29,364 nucleotides of DNA from an uncultured Roseateles sp. (GCA_946480605.1 CAMLKW010000024.1:1-29364); one strand, 5' to 3'; counted from the first letter of the stretch, positions 18,240 to 28,018 are shown. The notes: generated by a model from the letters alone, not told the origin. A program made the numbers and translations.

Positions 18240-19325
18240 ATGACTGCGATGACAACCACTCCCTCACGCTGGACGCCCGAGAAGGCGCATGCCTGGTTCA
18301 AGGCCCAGCCTTGGTCCCTGGGCGCCAACTTTCTGCCCGCCTCCGCCATCAACCAACTGGCCATGTGGCAGGCCGAGAGCTTCGACCCCGATCGCATCGC
18401 GCTCGAACTCGGCTGGGCCAAGGATCTGGGCATGAACACCATGCGAGTGTTCCTGCACGACCTGCTGTGGGCGCAGGACGCCGCCGGCTTCAAGCAGCGC
18501 ATCCATCAGTACCTTGACATCGCCGACCAGCATGGCATCCGCACGATGTTCGTGCTGTTCGATTCCTGCTGGGACCCCGAGCCCAGGCTGGGCCCGCAGC
18601 GTGAGCCCATCCCCGGCGTGCACAACTCCGGCTGGGTGCAGAGCCCGTCGGCCGCGCAGCTGGCCGACCGCTCGACCTGGCCGCAGCTGCGCGCCTATGT
18701 CGAGGACATCGTCAAGACCTTCGGCCAGGACCCGCGCGTCAGCTACTGGGACATCTGGAACGAGCCCGACAACCAGGGCGGTGGCATGGGCTACTACCTG
18801 CCGCGCGAGGCCAAGGACAAGATCGCGCTGGTGGCCGAGATGATCCCGCAGGCCTTCGACTGGGCGCGTGCACAGAACCCCAGCCAGCCGCTGACCAGCG
18901 GCCTGTGGCTGGGCGACAACTGGGCACCCGACTCGCCCGAGCTGAACGCGGTGCAGAAGGCGCAGCTGGCCTGCTCCGACGTGGTCAGCTTCCACGACTA
19001 CAACTGGCCCGAGAAGTTCGAGATGCGCATCAAGCAGCTGCAGCAGTACGGCCGCCCGCTGATCTGCACCGAGTACATGGCGCGCAGCCTCGGCTCCACC
19101 TTCGACATCGCGCTGCCCATCGCCGCGCGCGAGGACGTGGGCATGATCAACTGGGGCTTTGTGGACGGCAAGAGCCAGACCAAGATGCCCTGGGACTCCT
19201 GGAAGAAGCCCTACACCATCGACCCGCCGCTGGTGTGGTTCCATGACGTGTTGCATACCGACGGCAAGCCGTACCGGCAGCGCGAGGCGGAACTGCTCCG
19301 TCAATATGGCACCCGCAAACGCTGA
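18240..19325 (+). CDS. Cytoplasmic clan GH-A glycosidase (cellulase-like family), substrate unknown
   Basis: The 361-residue protein is a TIM-barrel glycosidase. The acid/base is Glu175 in 'YWDIWNEPDN' and the nucleophile is Glu278 in 'LICTEYMAR', the two conserved glutamates of clan GH-A, 103 residues apart. Other matches to the uncharacterised 'cellulase family / 1,4-beta-xylanase' annotation group are 'PWSLGANFLPASAINQLAMW' and 'MRVFLHDLLWAQD'. No signal peptide is present, so the substrate should be an imported oligosaccharide. Its place between galM and an ABC importer suggests a galactose-containing glycoside, for example beta-galactosidic or arabinosidic; this is inference. It starts 17 bases after galM. 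No Shine-Dalgarno is clear, and a second ATG lies at 18249. Confidence 0.75.
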   Translation: MTAMTTTPSRWTPEKAHAWFKAQPWSLGANFLPASAINQLAMWQAESFDPDRIALELGWAKDLGMNTMRVFLHDLLWAQDAAGFKQRIHQYLDIADQHGIRTMFVLFDSCWDPEPRLGPQREPIPGVHNSGWVQSPSAAQLADRSTWPQLRAYVEDIVKTFGQDPRVSYWDIWNEPDNQGGGMGYYLPREAKDKIALVAEMIPQAFDWARAQNPSQPLTSGLWLGDNWAPDSPELNAVQKAQLACSDVVSFHDYNWPEKFEMRIKQLQQYGRPLICTEYMARSLGSTFDIALPIAAREDVGMINWGFVDGKSQTKMPWDSWKKPYTIDPPLVWFHDVLHTDGKPYRQREAELLRQYGTRKR

Positions 19326-19349
19326 ACACTGACACCTAGAGGCGCCGCC

Positions 19350-19378
19350 ATGACAGCGCCCATCCGGAGACAACACCC

Positions 19379-19382
<4 letters not shown>
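19350..19382 (+). CDS. Possible 10-codon leader peptide (MTAPIRRQHP) overlapping the ATPase start
   Basis: An ATG at 19350 has a GAGG Shine-Dalgarno with ideal 7-base spacing (19339-19342). It encodes MTAPIRRQHP and stops at a TGA (19380-19382) that overlaps the TTG start of the ABC ATPase (19379-19381). The reading covers the ATPase's own GGAG. This arrangement would let leader translation control or re-initiate the ATPase. A chance open frame is the alternative. Confidence 0.35.
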
Positions 19383-20469
<1,087 letters not shown>

Positions 20470-20473
<4 letters not shown>

Positions 20474-21366
20474 CGACCACAGCCCTGACCCGCTCGGGCA
20501 TGACGGCGCCGGCCTGGGTGGGCTGGGCCTTCATCGCGCCCTTTCTGCTGTGCTATCTGGCCCTGGTGATTGCGCCGGTGCTGGAAGGCGGTTGGCTGTC
20601 CCTTCACGCGGTGGACCTGCTGACCGGACGTGGCCAGTTCGTGGGCCTGGCCAACTTCGTCGATCTCGTGAAGGACGAGGTCTTCCTGCGCAGCGCCGCC
20701 AACACGGTGCTGTTCGCGTTGATCTGCACGCCGGCCTTCGTCGGGCTGGGCCTGGCGTTGGCGCTGGTGCTGAACCGACCCGGCAAGCTGGGCGCGTGGC
20801 TGCGCGGCACCTTCTTCGCGTCCAACGTGTTGTCGGTGACGGTGGTCACGCTGATCTGGCGTCTGGTGCTGCTGCCCGACCGCGGCCTGCTGAGCCAGGG
20901 CTTGAGCTCGATGGGCCTGCCGGACCTGGCGCCGCTGACCGACGAGCGGCTGGCGTTGCCATTCATCGCGCTGGTCACGCTGTGGTGGGGCATCGGCCTG
21001 CCGATGACGCTGATCCTGGCGGCGCTGCAGCAGGTGCCGCGCGACCTGTACGAAGCCGCGGCGCTGGACAACACCAGCCGCTGGCGTTCGTTCCGCTACA
21101 TCACGCTGCCGGCTCTGCGGCGCACGTTGATCCTCGTCGCCATCGTGCAGCTGCTGGGCCAGCTGCAGGTGTTCGGCCAGGCGCAGCTGCTGACCAACGG
21201 CGGACCCAACAACAGCACCCGGACCCTGGTGATGTTCATCTATGAGGCGCTGTTCGACCAGTGGGCGCTGGGCTACTCGGCCGCCGCCGCGCAACTGCTG
21301 TTCGTGCTGCTGGTGCTGGGGGTGTCGGTGCAGCGCTGGGCGGAAAAGCGGGAGGACGGGCAATGA
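20470..21366 (+). CDS. ABC sugar-transporter permease, MalF/UgpA type
   Basis: The 298-residue inner-membrane protein has six predicted spans. It has the EAA cytoplasmic loop 'LYEAAALDNTSRWRSFRYIT' (about 195-214), which contacts the ATPase. The 'FGQAQLLTNGGPNNSTRTLV' segment near the last spans is characteristic of MalF/UgpA/LacF-like CUT1 permeases. It forms a heterodimer with the next gene's product. It is coupled to both neighbours by ATGA overlaps at 20470-20473 and 21363-21366. Confidence 0.9.
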
Positions 21367-22187
21367 AGGCACCCCTCTTCGACCGCGTGCTGCTCGCGTT
21401 GGCTGTTCTGCTGGCCGTGCTGTGGATGCTGCCGCTGGCGTGGGTCTTCGTGCTGTCGCTGAAGTCCAACGCAGTGCTGATGGAGCGCACCGACGCCATC
21501 CTGTCGACGCCGTTCACGCTGCGCAACTACGCCGACATTCTGGCCAATGCGGCCGTGTTCCGCTGGGTGCTGAACAGCTGCATCGTCGCGCTGGTGCAGA
21601 CCGGCCTGGTGCTGTTGCTGTCGTCGCTGGCGGGTTATGGCTTCGCGCGCTGCTCCTTTCCTGGCAAGCGCGTCGTGTTCGCGCTGGTGCTGGCCGGGCT
21701 GGCGGTGCCGGAGCCGGCGGTGGTCATCCCGCTGCACCGCTTCTTCGCCGAACTGGGGCTGCACAACAGCTATGCGGGGCTGATCCTGCCGCGGCTGGCC
21801 GCGCCGTTCGGCGTGTTCCTGATGACGCAGTTCTTCAAGGCGCTGCCGCGCGAGCTGGAGGAGGCCGCGCTGATGGACAACGCGTCGCGCTGGACCATCT
21901 TCTGGCGCGTCATCCTGCCGCTGACGCTGCCGGCACAGGCGACGCTCGGCATCTTCAGCTTCCTGGCCGCGTGGAACGACTACCTGTGGCCGCTGATCTC
22001 CGCGACCCGACCCGAGATGTACACGCTGACCCTGGGCCTCGCGTCCACGCAGACCAACTTCGCGCAGTCCGAGGGGCTGGGCTTCCTGATGGCGCAAGCC
22101 GTGTTCGCCGCGCTGCCGGTGCTGGTGCTGTACGCGTTCTTCCAGCGCCACATCGTGGCGGCGGTGGCTGGGGGCAAGCCGGCATGA
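21363..22187 (+). CDS. ABC sugar-transporter permease, MalG/UgpE type
   Basis: The 274-residue protein has six predicted membrane spans and the EAA loop 'ELEEAALMDNASRWTIFWRV' (about 160-180). 'FSFLAAWNDYLWPLI' is a strong marker of MalG/UgpE-type CUT1 permeases. It pairs with the preceding permease. The start ATG overlaps the previous stop (ATGA), and its own stop overlaps the start of the binding protein (ATGA at 22184-22187). Confidence 0.9.
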   Translation: MKAPLFDRVLLALAVLLAVLWMLPLAWVFVLSLKSNAVLMERTDAILSTPFTLRNYADILANAAVFRWVLNSCIVALVQTGLVLLLSSLAGYGFARCSFPGKRVVFALVLAGLAVPEPAVVIPLHRFFAELGLHNSYAGLILPRLAAPFGVFLMTQFFKALPRELEEAALMDNASRWTIFWRVILPLTLPAQATLGIFSFLAAWNDYLWPLISATRPEMYTLTLGLASTQTNFAQSEGLGFLMAQAVFAALPVLVLYAFFQRHIVAAVAGGKPA

Positions 22188-23509
22188 AGCGCACGCTCAT
22201 CGCCTTCACTGCGGCGCTGCTCATGGGTGCGGCGAACGCCGCGCCGGTCGAGATCACGCTGGCCCGCTTCTTCGGCAGCTGCGATGCCGAGTTCGGCCAG
22301 GTGACGGACCCCGCCCAGGTCAGCAGCGAGTGCGGGATCATCACCGTGCTCACCAACAAGTTCAACGCGCGGGAGGCCGGCCGCATCCGCGTCAACACGC
22401 AGATCGTGGAGCACGCCGCCTACTACCCGCAGCTGGGCGCGCGCATCGTCGGCGGCGACCTGCCCACCATCTCCATCATGCATGCCTCGGTGCTTGGCGA
22501 CTTCGCCAAGCGCGACCTGCTGCAGCCGTTGGATGGCGCACTCGATGCGGCCGACTTCACGCCGCACGCCCGCAACGGCGTGACGCTGGGCGGTCATGTG
22601 CTGGCCTTGCCCTACGACAGCCACGCGATGCTGTGGCACATCAACCTCGGGTTGATGAAGCAGGCTGGGCTGGTCGACAAGCAGGGGCGCGCGAAGCTGC
22701 CCACGTCGGCGGATGAACTGCTGGCGCAGGCCCGCGCGTTCAAGCGTGCCACCGGCAAGCCCTACTTCGTGTGGCTGACGCTGAACGACCCCAGCTTCTT
22801 CGCGCGCAGCGTGCTGGGCTTTGTGAGCCAGCAGGGCGGCAGCCTGTTCCCGAAGACCGACCAGGCCATCGATCTCGGCACGCCCGAGGTGAAGGCCGCC
22901 GTTGCGTTCATGCGCACGGTCTACGCCGAAGGCCTGTCCACGCGCCACATGGACTACAGCGCCGCGCTGCAGGCCTTCATGGCCGGCGCCGGCGGCGTGA
23001 TGCCCAACGGCACCTGGCTGCTGGGCCAGTTGAACGACCGCGCGGCCCAGCCCGGCAACCCGCTCAGCCGCGCGTACGAGGCCCAGCCCGAGCCGGCGCT
23101 GTACGGCAAGCCGGCCACCTGGGCCGACAGCCATGTGTGGGTGATGCTGCGCAATCCGAAGCAGACCGCGGCCGAGCGCGACGCCGCGCTGCGCTTCCTG
23201 CGCTTCCTGAACGACGAGAGCCTGGCCTGGGCCCGCACCGGCCAGCTGCCGGCGCGCCAGTCGGCCGTGGACAGCGCGGCCTTCAAGGCCTTGGCGCAGC
23301 GCGCGTCGCTGGGCCCGGTGGCGCAGTTCGGCACCGGCCTGCCCACCACCGTCGCGCGGCAGGCCCGCGTGATGGGGTTGCTGGGCGACACCGTGTCCGC
23401 CGTCGTCGTGTCCGGCGAGCCGCTGGAGGCCACGCTGGCCAAGGGGCAGCAGCGCATCAATCGCCTGCTGGAGCGCGAATCGCGTTTCCTCGGCAGCGAC
23501 AAGCGCTGA
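22184..23509 (+). CDS. ABC sugar-transporter periplasmic binding protein (CUT1, family 1)
   Basis: The 441-residue protein has a signal peptide (MKRTLIAFTAALLMGAANA, cleavage after residue 19). The mature N-terminus 'EITLARFFGSCDAEFG' and a second Cys in 'SSECGIITVLTNKFN' are typical of a group of family 1 sugar-binding proteins and may form a disulphide. 'GGDLPTISIMHASVLGDFAK' and 'LALPYDSHAMLWHINLGLMK' are conserved ligand-cleft and hinge segments. It captures the oligosaccharide for the two permeases. It is the last gene of the operon; binding-protein genes are more often first. The ligand is unknown; the locus suggests galacto- or arabino-oligosaccharides. Confidence 0.88.
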   Translation: MKRTLIAFTAALLMGAANAAPVEITLARFFGSCDAEFGQVTDPAQVSSECGIITVLTNKFNAREAGRIRVNTQIVEHAAYYPQLGARIVGGDLPTISIMHASVLGDFAKRDLLQPLDGALDAADFTPHARNGVTLGGHVLALPYDSHAMLWHINLGLMKQAGLVDKQGRAKLPTSADELLAQARAFKRATGKPYFVWLTLNDPSFFARSVLGFVSQQGGSLFPKTDQAIDLGTPEVKAAVAFMRTVYAEGLSTRHMDYSAALQAFMAGAGGVMPNGTWLLGQLNDRAAQPGNPLSRAYEAQPEPALYGKPATWADSHVWVMLRNPKQTAAERDAALRFLRFLNDESLAWARTGQLPARQSAVDSAAFKALAQRASLGPVAQFGTGLPTTVARQARVMGLLGDTVSAVVVSGEPLEATLAKGQQRINRLLERESRFLGSDKR

Positions 23510-23539
23510 TGCGCTCGCGCCACTCATGGTTTGCGATAA

Positions 23540-23567
23540 GTTTATAACAAAAATATTGGTGAATAAT
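23540..23567 (+). promoter_or_regulatory. TonB-receptor promoter/operator matching galE and galT sites
   Basis: GTTTATAAC (23540-23548) is followed after 14 bases by ATAAT (23563-23567). The whole block closely matches the galE promoter, sharing TTTATAACAA and ATTGGT-AATAAT. It is an AT-rich island in GC-rich DNA, about 320 bases ahead of the receptor start codon. Confidence 0.6.
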
Positions 23568-23888
23568 CATCAAAACGATCAGAAAGGTCCGTGGGCACTG
23601 CCAACGGACGGGCTGCGGCAGACGCGGCGCTGACTCACATTGAACAGGTTCTGAAGACCGGCTGCCATCGAGACGCTCGATGCGGCCGGGGCGCCGCGAA
23701 GCTCCATCCAGGAGCCTTGTTGCGCCGAATGTTGCAAGAAAAGTTGTTTGTAATGAGGTCGAGAGCGCAGCGCCACGCTGCGCATCGAGACATCGGGGAC
23801 CCGGCGACCAGCGCGCCACGGATTTCGTTCTAAAACCTGCCGACGGTGGCGCCAACGAAGCACCGCCCAGGCTCCAGGAGACAAAACA
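23568..23888 (+). other. Long 5' leader of the TonB receptor gene
   Basis: If transcription starts at the AT-rich promoter, the receptor mRNA has a leader of about 310 bases. It holds several short hairpins: GTCCGT/ACGGAC near 23588-23610, ATCGAG-ACG-CTCGAT near 23669-23683, and a perfect 8-bp stem GCGCAGCG-CCA-CGCTGCGC (23765-23783) flanked by TCGA on both sides. An AT-rich patch around 23731-23756 might be a second promoter or a binding site. AGGAG ends 8 bases before the start codon. Confidence 0.4.
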
Positions 23889-26630
23889 ATGAAGCGATTC
23901 ACCCTCTCGCCAATCGCGGCAGCCACCATGCTGACGCTGGCGTTCGCCGGCCAGCAGGCCACCGCTCAGCAGGCCGCGCCCAAGCCGGCCGCCGAGGCCG
24001 ACAACAAGCTCGAACAGGTCGTCATCATCGGCCAGCGCGCCAGCCGCAATGCGGCCGTGCAGAGCAAGCGCGATGCCGACCAGGTCGTCGAATCCATCGT
24101 CGCCGACGACATCGGCAAGTTCCCCGACAACACGGTGGCCGAGGCGCTGCAGCGCGTGCCCGGCGTGCAGACCGTCGTGGGCTTCAACAACGAGATCGTC
24201 AACCCGCTGATCCGCGGCATCGGCGACATCATCACGACCGTGGACGGCCGCGAGATGTTCACCGGCGTGGGCCGCGGCTTCGCGTTCCAGGACCTGCCGG
24301 CCGAAGCCATCTCGCGCGCCGACGTCTACAAGTCGGCCGGCGCCAACGTGCTGGAAGGCGGCGTGGCCGGCGCCATCGACCTGAAGCTGCGCAAGCCCAT
24401 GGAGTTCCGCAAGGGCCTGACGCTGGTCGTCAACGGTCGCGCCAGTGCCGGCGAGTTCGCCACCAAGCCGAGCACCAAGCTGGGTGTGCTGGGCTCCTAC
24501 CGCACGCAGACCGACGCCGGCGAGATCGGCTTCCTGGCCGACGTCTCCTACGCCGACCACAAGTTCAACCGCCCCATCTCGTTCAACTGCGATCCGCGCT
24601 CCGGCACCAACGGCCCGGCGGGCGCGGCCGGCATCGTGCTGCCCACCTGCGTGGGCGGCCTGACCGACACCGGCGGCTACCAGCGCCCGCAGGCCAACGC
24701 GTCCATCCAGTGGCGCCCGAACGCGCAGAACGAGTTCTATGCCGACGCGCTGTACGCCGGCTACCGCGGCAAGTTCGGCACCTACTTCATCTTCTCGGAC
24801 ATCTTCGCTGCGGCCAACATCACCAACGCCAAGGCCAGCACCGACTGCTTCAAGGCCCACATCAACGGCGCCGGCTTCCTGGGCAGCGCCACCGATGGCG
24901 TGCAGAACCTGTGCAACGGCGTGTCGGCCACGTTCAACAACGTGCCGGGCCTGACCAGCACGCAGGCCAAGGTGGGCGCGACCGACCAGCGCGTGCTGGC
25001 CGCCGGCTGGAAGTACAACGCCGGCCCGCTGTCGCTGCACCTCGATGCCTCGCACATGGCGTCGGACAACCGCAACCGCAACATCATTGTCGACATCGGC
25101 AAGCAGATCGCGTCGGTGGACATCGTCGTCAACGCGGGCGACTACGGCACCACCAACATGCCCGGCAACCCGCTGGGCAGCAAGACCGACTTCCGCTTCG
25201 CCAACGGCCTGTTCCAGGACATCAACTGGGCCAAGAGCGAGCAGAACGCCGTGGCGCTGAAGGGCAGCTACGAGCTGGACGGCTTCATCACCAGCGTCGA
25301 CTTCGGCGTCCGCGCCGCCGACCGCGACTCCGCCTGGCGTGCCAACGAGGCCGGCGGCCCCGGCGCCCCGGGCGGCAACCGCGTGACGCTGGTCAGCTCG
25401 GCCACGCAGCTGCCTGCCGACTTCCTGATCCAGGCGCCCAACTGCATCCCGCAGATCAACGGCTGCCAGCCGTGGATGACGCCCAACCCCGACTACCTGC
25501 GCAACAACACCGACGTGCTGCGCGTGCTGTACGGCAGCCAGCCGGGCGACCCCGCCTATGCCCCGGTCAACAACTACGACGCGACCGAGCGGAACTACGC
25601 CCTCTACGTGCAGCCGCACTACGAGACCACCGTCGGCGGCATGCGGCTGGACGGCGTGTTCGGTGGCCGCTTCGTGCGCTCCGAGCGCACCATCTCCGGT
25701 GCGGGCCGCATCAACAACGTCGTCACGCCGCAGACGGCCTCGTCGACGACCAACCACTTCCTGCCCAACGCCAGCGCCAAGCTGGAGGTCGTGCCCAACC
25801 TCATCGTGCGTGCCACCGGCGGCGTCACGATGTCCCGCCCGGGCCTGGGCGACCTGAACCCGACGGTCAACTACTCGGTGCCGCTGAACGCCAACATCAT
25901 CCCCGGCGGCAGCGGCGGCAATCCCGAGCTGAAGGACCAGATGAGCACGGCCTATGACCTGTCCATCGAGAAGTACTTCGGCAAGGGCAGCTATCTGCAG
26001 GCGGCCGTCTACCACCGCGTGCTGAAGGACCGCGTCGTGCGCTCCGTGGCCCGCGAGGTCATCGGCGGCGTCACCTACGACATGAGCCGCCCGCGCAACC
26101 TCGGCAAGGCCACGCTGAAGGGCCTGGAACTGAGCGCGCAGTACTTCCTGGACATGCTGCCCGGTGCGCTGAGCGGCGTGGGCGTGTTCGGCAACTACAC
26201 GATGGCCGACAGCGTGGTGAACACGCCCGGCGACAAGCTGTTCGGCAAGCCGCTGCTGGGCGTGTCCAAACACAGCTACAACGCCGGCGTGCTGTACGAG
26301 AAGTTCGGCATCACCAGCCGCCTGACCTACACCTGGCGCGACAAGTTCAACGAGGGCCAGATCGACTGCCTGGTCGCGTCGCCCGCCGAGAACGGCCTGG
26401 CCACCGGCATCTGCGGCAACAACAACGCGCCGTACTACAACCGCGTGAAGGCTTATGGCCGGCTGGACTTCGCCATCGGCTACCAGGTCACGCCGCAGCT
26501 CAGCGTCAGCTTCAACGCCAACAACCTGACCGGCGCCAAGTACTACAGCTACTTCCAGAACGAGAGCTTCCCGCACGACATCCGGTCGGACGACAAGTTC
26601 TATGGCCTGAGCTTCAACTTCAAGTTGTGA
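23889..26630 (+). CDS. TonB-dependent outer-membrane receptor (Xanthomonas/Caulobacter carbohydrate type)
   Basis: The 913-residue protein has a signal peptide (MKRFTLSPIAAATMLTLAFA, cleavage near TAQ at 27). A TonB-box-like EQVVIIG follows, then a plug domain (about 50-170: 'DDIGKFPDNTVAEALQRVPG', 'NPLIRGIGDIITTVDGREMF'). The rest is a beta-barrel ending in 'FYGLSFNFKL' with the C-terminal aromatic pattern. It is typical of large TonB receptors that take up oligosaccharides in Xanthomonas and Caulobacter relatives. A perfect AGGAG sits 8 bases before the ATG. Six extra cysteines occur in extracellular-loop-like segments. The shared promoter motif with galE and galT supports uptake of galactose- or arabinose-containing glycans, but the substrate is not proven. 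Confidence 0.9.
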   Translation: MKRFTLSPIAAATMLTLAFAGQQATAQQAAPKPAAEADNKLEQVVIIGQRASRNAAVQSKRDADQVVESIVADDIGKFPDNTVAEALQRVPGVQTVVGFNNEIVNPLIRGIGDIITTVDGREMFTGVGRGFAFQDLPAEAISRADVYKSAGANVLEGGVAGAIDLKLRKPMEFRKGLTLVVNGRASAGEFATKPSTKLGVLGSYRTQTDAGEIGFLADVSYADHKFNRPISFNCDPRSGTNGPAGAAGIVLPTCVGGLTDTGGYQRPQANASIQWRPNAQNEFYADALYAGYRGKFGTYFIFSDIFAAANITNAKASTDCFKAHINGAGFLGSATDGVQNLCNGVSATFNNVPGLTSTQAKVGATDQRVLAAGWKYNAGPLSLHLDASHMASDNRNRNIIVDIGKQIASVDIVVNAGDYGTTNMPGNPLGSKTDFRFANGLFQDINWAKSEQNAVALKGSYELDGFITSVDFGVRAADRDSAWRANEAGGPGAPGGNRVTLVSSATQLPADFLIQAPNCIPQINGCQPWMTPNPDYLRNNTDVLRVLYGSQPGDPAYAPVNNYDATERNYALYVQPHYETTVGGMRLDGVFGGRFVRSERTISGAGRINNVVTPQTASSTTNHFLPNASAKLEVVPNLIVRATGGVTMSRPGLGDLNPTVNYSVPLNANIIPGGSGGNPELKDQMSTAYDLSIEKYFGKGSYLQAAVYHRVLKDRVVRSVAREVIGGVTYDMSRPRNLGKATLKGLELSAQYFLDMLPGALSGVGVFGNYTMADSVVNTPGDKLFGKPLLGVSKHSYNAGVLYEKFGITSRLTYTWRDKFNEGQIDCLVASPAENGLATGICGNNNAPYYNRVKAYGRLDFAIGYQVTPQLSVSFNANNLTGAKYYSYFQNESFPHDIRSDDKFYGLSFNFKL

Positions 26631-26667
26631 TGGTTGACCCCTCGCCCAGCCCGGCCGCTGAACGCGT

Positions 26668-26744
26668 GCCGGTCTGGTCGGTCCCCCGAGGGGACGGCGA
26701 TGCACGCCGGATTGACCGGCGTGCAAATCGCCAGACGGGCCGGC
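26668..26744. repeat. Nested inverted repeats able to form a three-way junction
   Basis: Within 77 bases, GTCCCC-CGA-GGGGAC (26681-26695) and GGCGA/TGCACGCCGG-ATTGA-CCGGCGTGCA-AA-TCGCC (26696-26732, 15 bp with a 2-base bulge) form two adjacent hairpins. The flanks GCCGG and GTCTGG (26668-26677) can pair with CCAGAC and CCGGC (26731-26744) to close a multi-branch. It lies just after the TonB receptor stop, so it may protect or terminate that mRNA; no T-tract follows. Confidence 0.6.
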
Positions 26745-26843
26745 TTGGGGCGGCCCGGCGCTCGGCCCGAACACCGTAGCGTCCCCTTCCGATCATTCTC
26801 CGGGCGGTCGTGGTTCGGCCCGCCTTTCAAGCCAGCCCTCGCG

Positions 26844-26866
26844 CACGCACTCGTTTTGAGTGCGTG
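26844..26866 (+). terminator. Perfect 9-bp hairpin 30 bases before ytfQ
   Basis: CACGCACTC-GTTTT-GAGTGCGTG is a perfect 9-bp stem with a 5-base loop. A TTTTT run begins about 11 bases after the stem and more T-rich sequence follows. It could be a weak terminator for upstream transcription or an attenuator/stabiliser in the ytfQ leader. The ytfQ start at 26897 lacks a Shine-Dalgarno, so the structure may matter for translation. Confidence 0.4.
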
Positions 26867-26896
26867 TCGGGGCGGCCTTTTTCCTTCGTTTTCCGT

Positions 26897-27844
26897 ATGC
26901 AACGACGCCACGCCCTTGCCGCCCTCGCGGCCGTCGGTCTGCCCGCCTGGGCGGCCGGCAAGCCCATCGTTCTCGGCTTTTCGCAGATCGGCGCGGAGTC
27001 GGCCTGGCGCACGGCCAACTCGGCCTCGATCAAGCAGGCCGCCAAGGACGCCGGCGTCACGCTGAAGTTCGCCGACGCGCAGCAGAAGCAGGAGAACCAG
27101 ATCAAGGCGCTGCGCGCCTTCATTGCTCAGAAGGTCGACGTCATCGCGCTGTCGCCCGTCGTCGAGACTGGCTTCGGCACCGTGCTGCGCGAGGCCAAGG
27201 CCGCGGGCATCCCGGTCATCCTGACGGACCGCCTGGTGAAGGAGGCCGACGAGAGCCTGTGGGTGTCGTTCATGGGCTCCGACTTCGTCGAGGAAGGCCG
27301 CCGCGCAGGCCGCTGGCTCATCGACAAGACCAAGGGTGGCACGGGTGAGGTCCGCATCGTCGAGCTGCAAGGCACCGTGGGCGCCGCGCCCGCGCTGGAT
27401 CGCAAGAAGGGCTTCGAGGAAGCCATCAAGGACCAGCCGCGCCTGAAGATAGCTCGCTCGCAGACGGCGGACTTCAGTCGTGCCAAGGGCAAGGAAGTCA
27501 TGGAAGCCTTCCTGAAGGCGGAAGCCGGCCGGAAGGTGGACGTGCTCTACGCCCACAACGACGACATGGCTCTGGGCGCCATCCAGGCCATCGAGGAAGC
27601 CGGGCTGAAGCCGGGCAAGGACATCCTCGTCGTCTCCATCGACGGCGTGCGCGCCGCCTTCGAGGCCATGGTGGCTGGCAAGCTCAACGTGACCGTGGAG
27701 TGCAGCCCGCTGCTGGGCCCACCGCTGATGCAGGCCGTGAAGGACCTGAAGGCCGGCAAGACGCTGCCACGCCGCATCGTGACGGAGGAGGGCGTGTTCC
27801 CGGCCGAAGTCGCGGCGCGTGAGCTGCCCAAGCGCAAGTACTGA
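26897..27844 (+). CDS. ytfQ: Galactofuranose-type ABC binding protein (YtfQ orthologue)
   Basis: The 315-residue periplasmic protein has a short twin-arginine-like signal (MQRRHALAALAAVG...AWA). It matches E. coli YtfQ segment by segment: 'VLGFSQIGAESAWRTANSAS', 'ADAQQKQENQIKALRAFIAQ', 'IVELQGTVGAAPALDRKKGF', 'RSQTADFSRAKGKEVMEAFL' and 'YAHNDDMALGAIQAIEEAGL'. YtfQ binds galactofuranose (and galactopyranose) and delivers it to the YtfR/YtfT/YjfF importer. I chose the ATG at 26897; an upstream GTG at 26810 would add a non-protein-like 29 residues. No Shine-Dalgarno is visible before the ATG, only a pyrimidine-rich tract. It is separated from ytfR by a 293-base region filled with two large hairpin elements. 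Confidence 0.85.
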   Translation: MQRRHALAALAAVGLPAWAAGKPIVLGFSQIGAESAWRTANSASIKQAAKDAGVTLKFADAQQKQENQIKALRAFIAQKVDVIALSPVVETGFGTVLREAKAAGIPVILTDRLVKEADESLWVSFMGSDFVEEGRRAGRWLIDKTKGGTGEVRIVELQGTVGAAPALDRKKGFEEAIKDQPRLKIARSQTADFSRAKGKEVMEAFLKAEAGRKVDVLYAHNDDMALGAIQAIEEAGLKPGKDILVVSIDGVRAAFEAMVAGKLNVTVECSPLLGPPLMQAVKDLKAGKTLPRRIVTEEGVFPAEVAARELPKRKY

Positions 27845-27868
27845 ACATGCTGAACACCCTGGCCATTG

Positions 27869-27970
27869 TTGGATGGACGCCGGGCCGCGCCTGCCCGCAA
27901 TTGCTCCGTGTCCTCCGCCCGCTTCGCGGGCTCCCCCTTTACCTGCGCAATTGCGGGCAGGCCCGCCCGG
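27869..27970 (+). repeat. Hairpin element copy A (between ytfQ and ytfR)
   Basis: The element opens with TTGGATGG and has a perfect 16-bp outer stem, GCCTGCCCGCAATTGC (27889-27904) with its complement at 27947-27962. An extra CCGGGC/GCCCGG pairing lies outside. The loop carries an inner hairpin GCCCGC-TTC-GCGGGC (27917-27931), flanked by GCTCCGTGTCC and CTCCCCCTTTACCTGCGC. Those flanks also occur, inverted, in copy B. A CTTTTA run follows at 27972, so it could act as a weak terminator. Confidence 0.8.
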
Positions 27971-28018
27971 GCTTTTACAGCAATTCCCCCTCGCGGCGAG
28001 CGTCCAATGCAGCGCGGA

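Larger units (their letters stand above)
26631..26896. other. Intergenic region between TonB receptor and ytfQ, rich in hairpins
   Basis: These 266 bases have no credible gene. They hold the branched structure at 26668-26744, a GC-rich run (TTGGGGCGGCCCGGCGCTCG around 26745-26764) resembling common Burkholderiales intergenic repeats, and a perfect hairpin at 26844-26866. Confidence 0.5.

Noticed and set aside
23457..26774. 1105-codon minus-strand open frame opposite the TonB receptor
   Set aside because: It covers the whole receptor in antisense and has a repetitive Val/Ala/His/Gly composition with no domain. It is a shadow of the strongly biased receptor codons.
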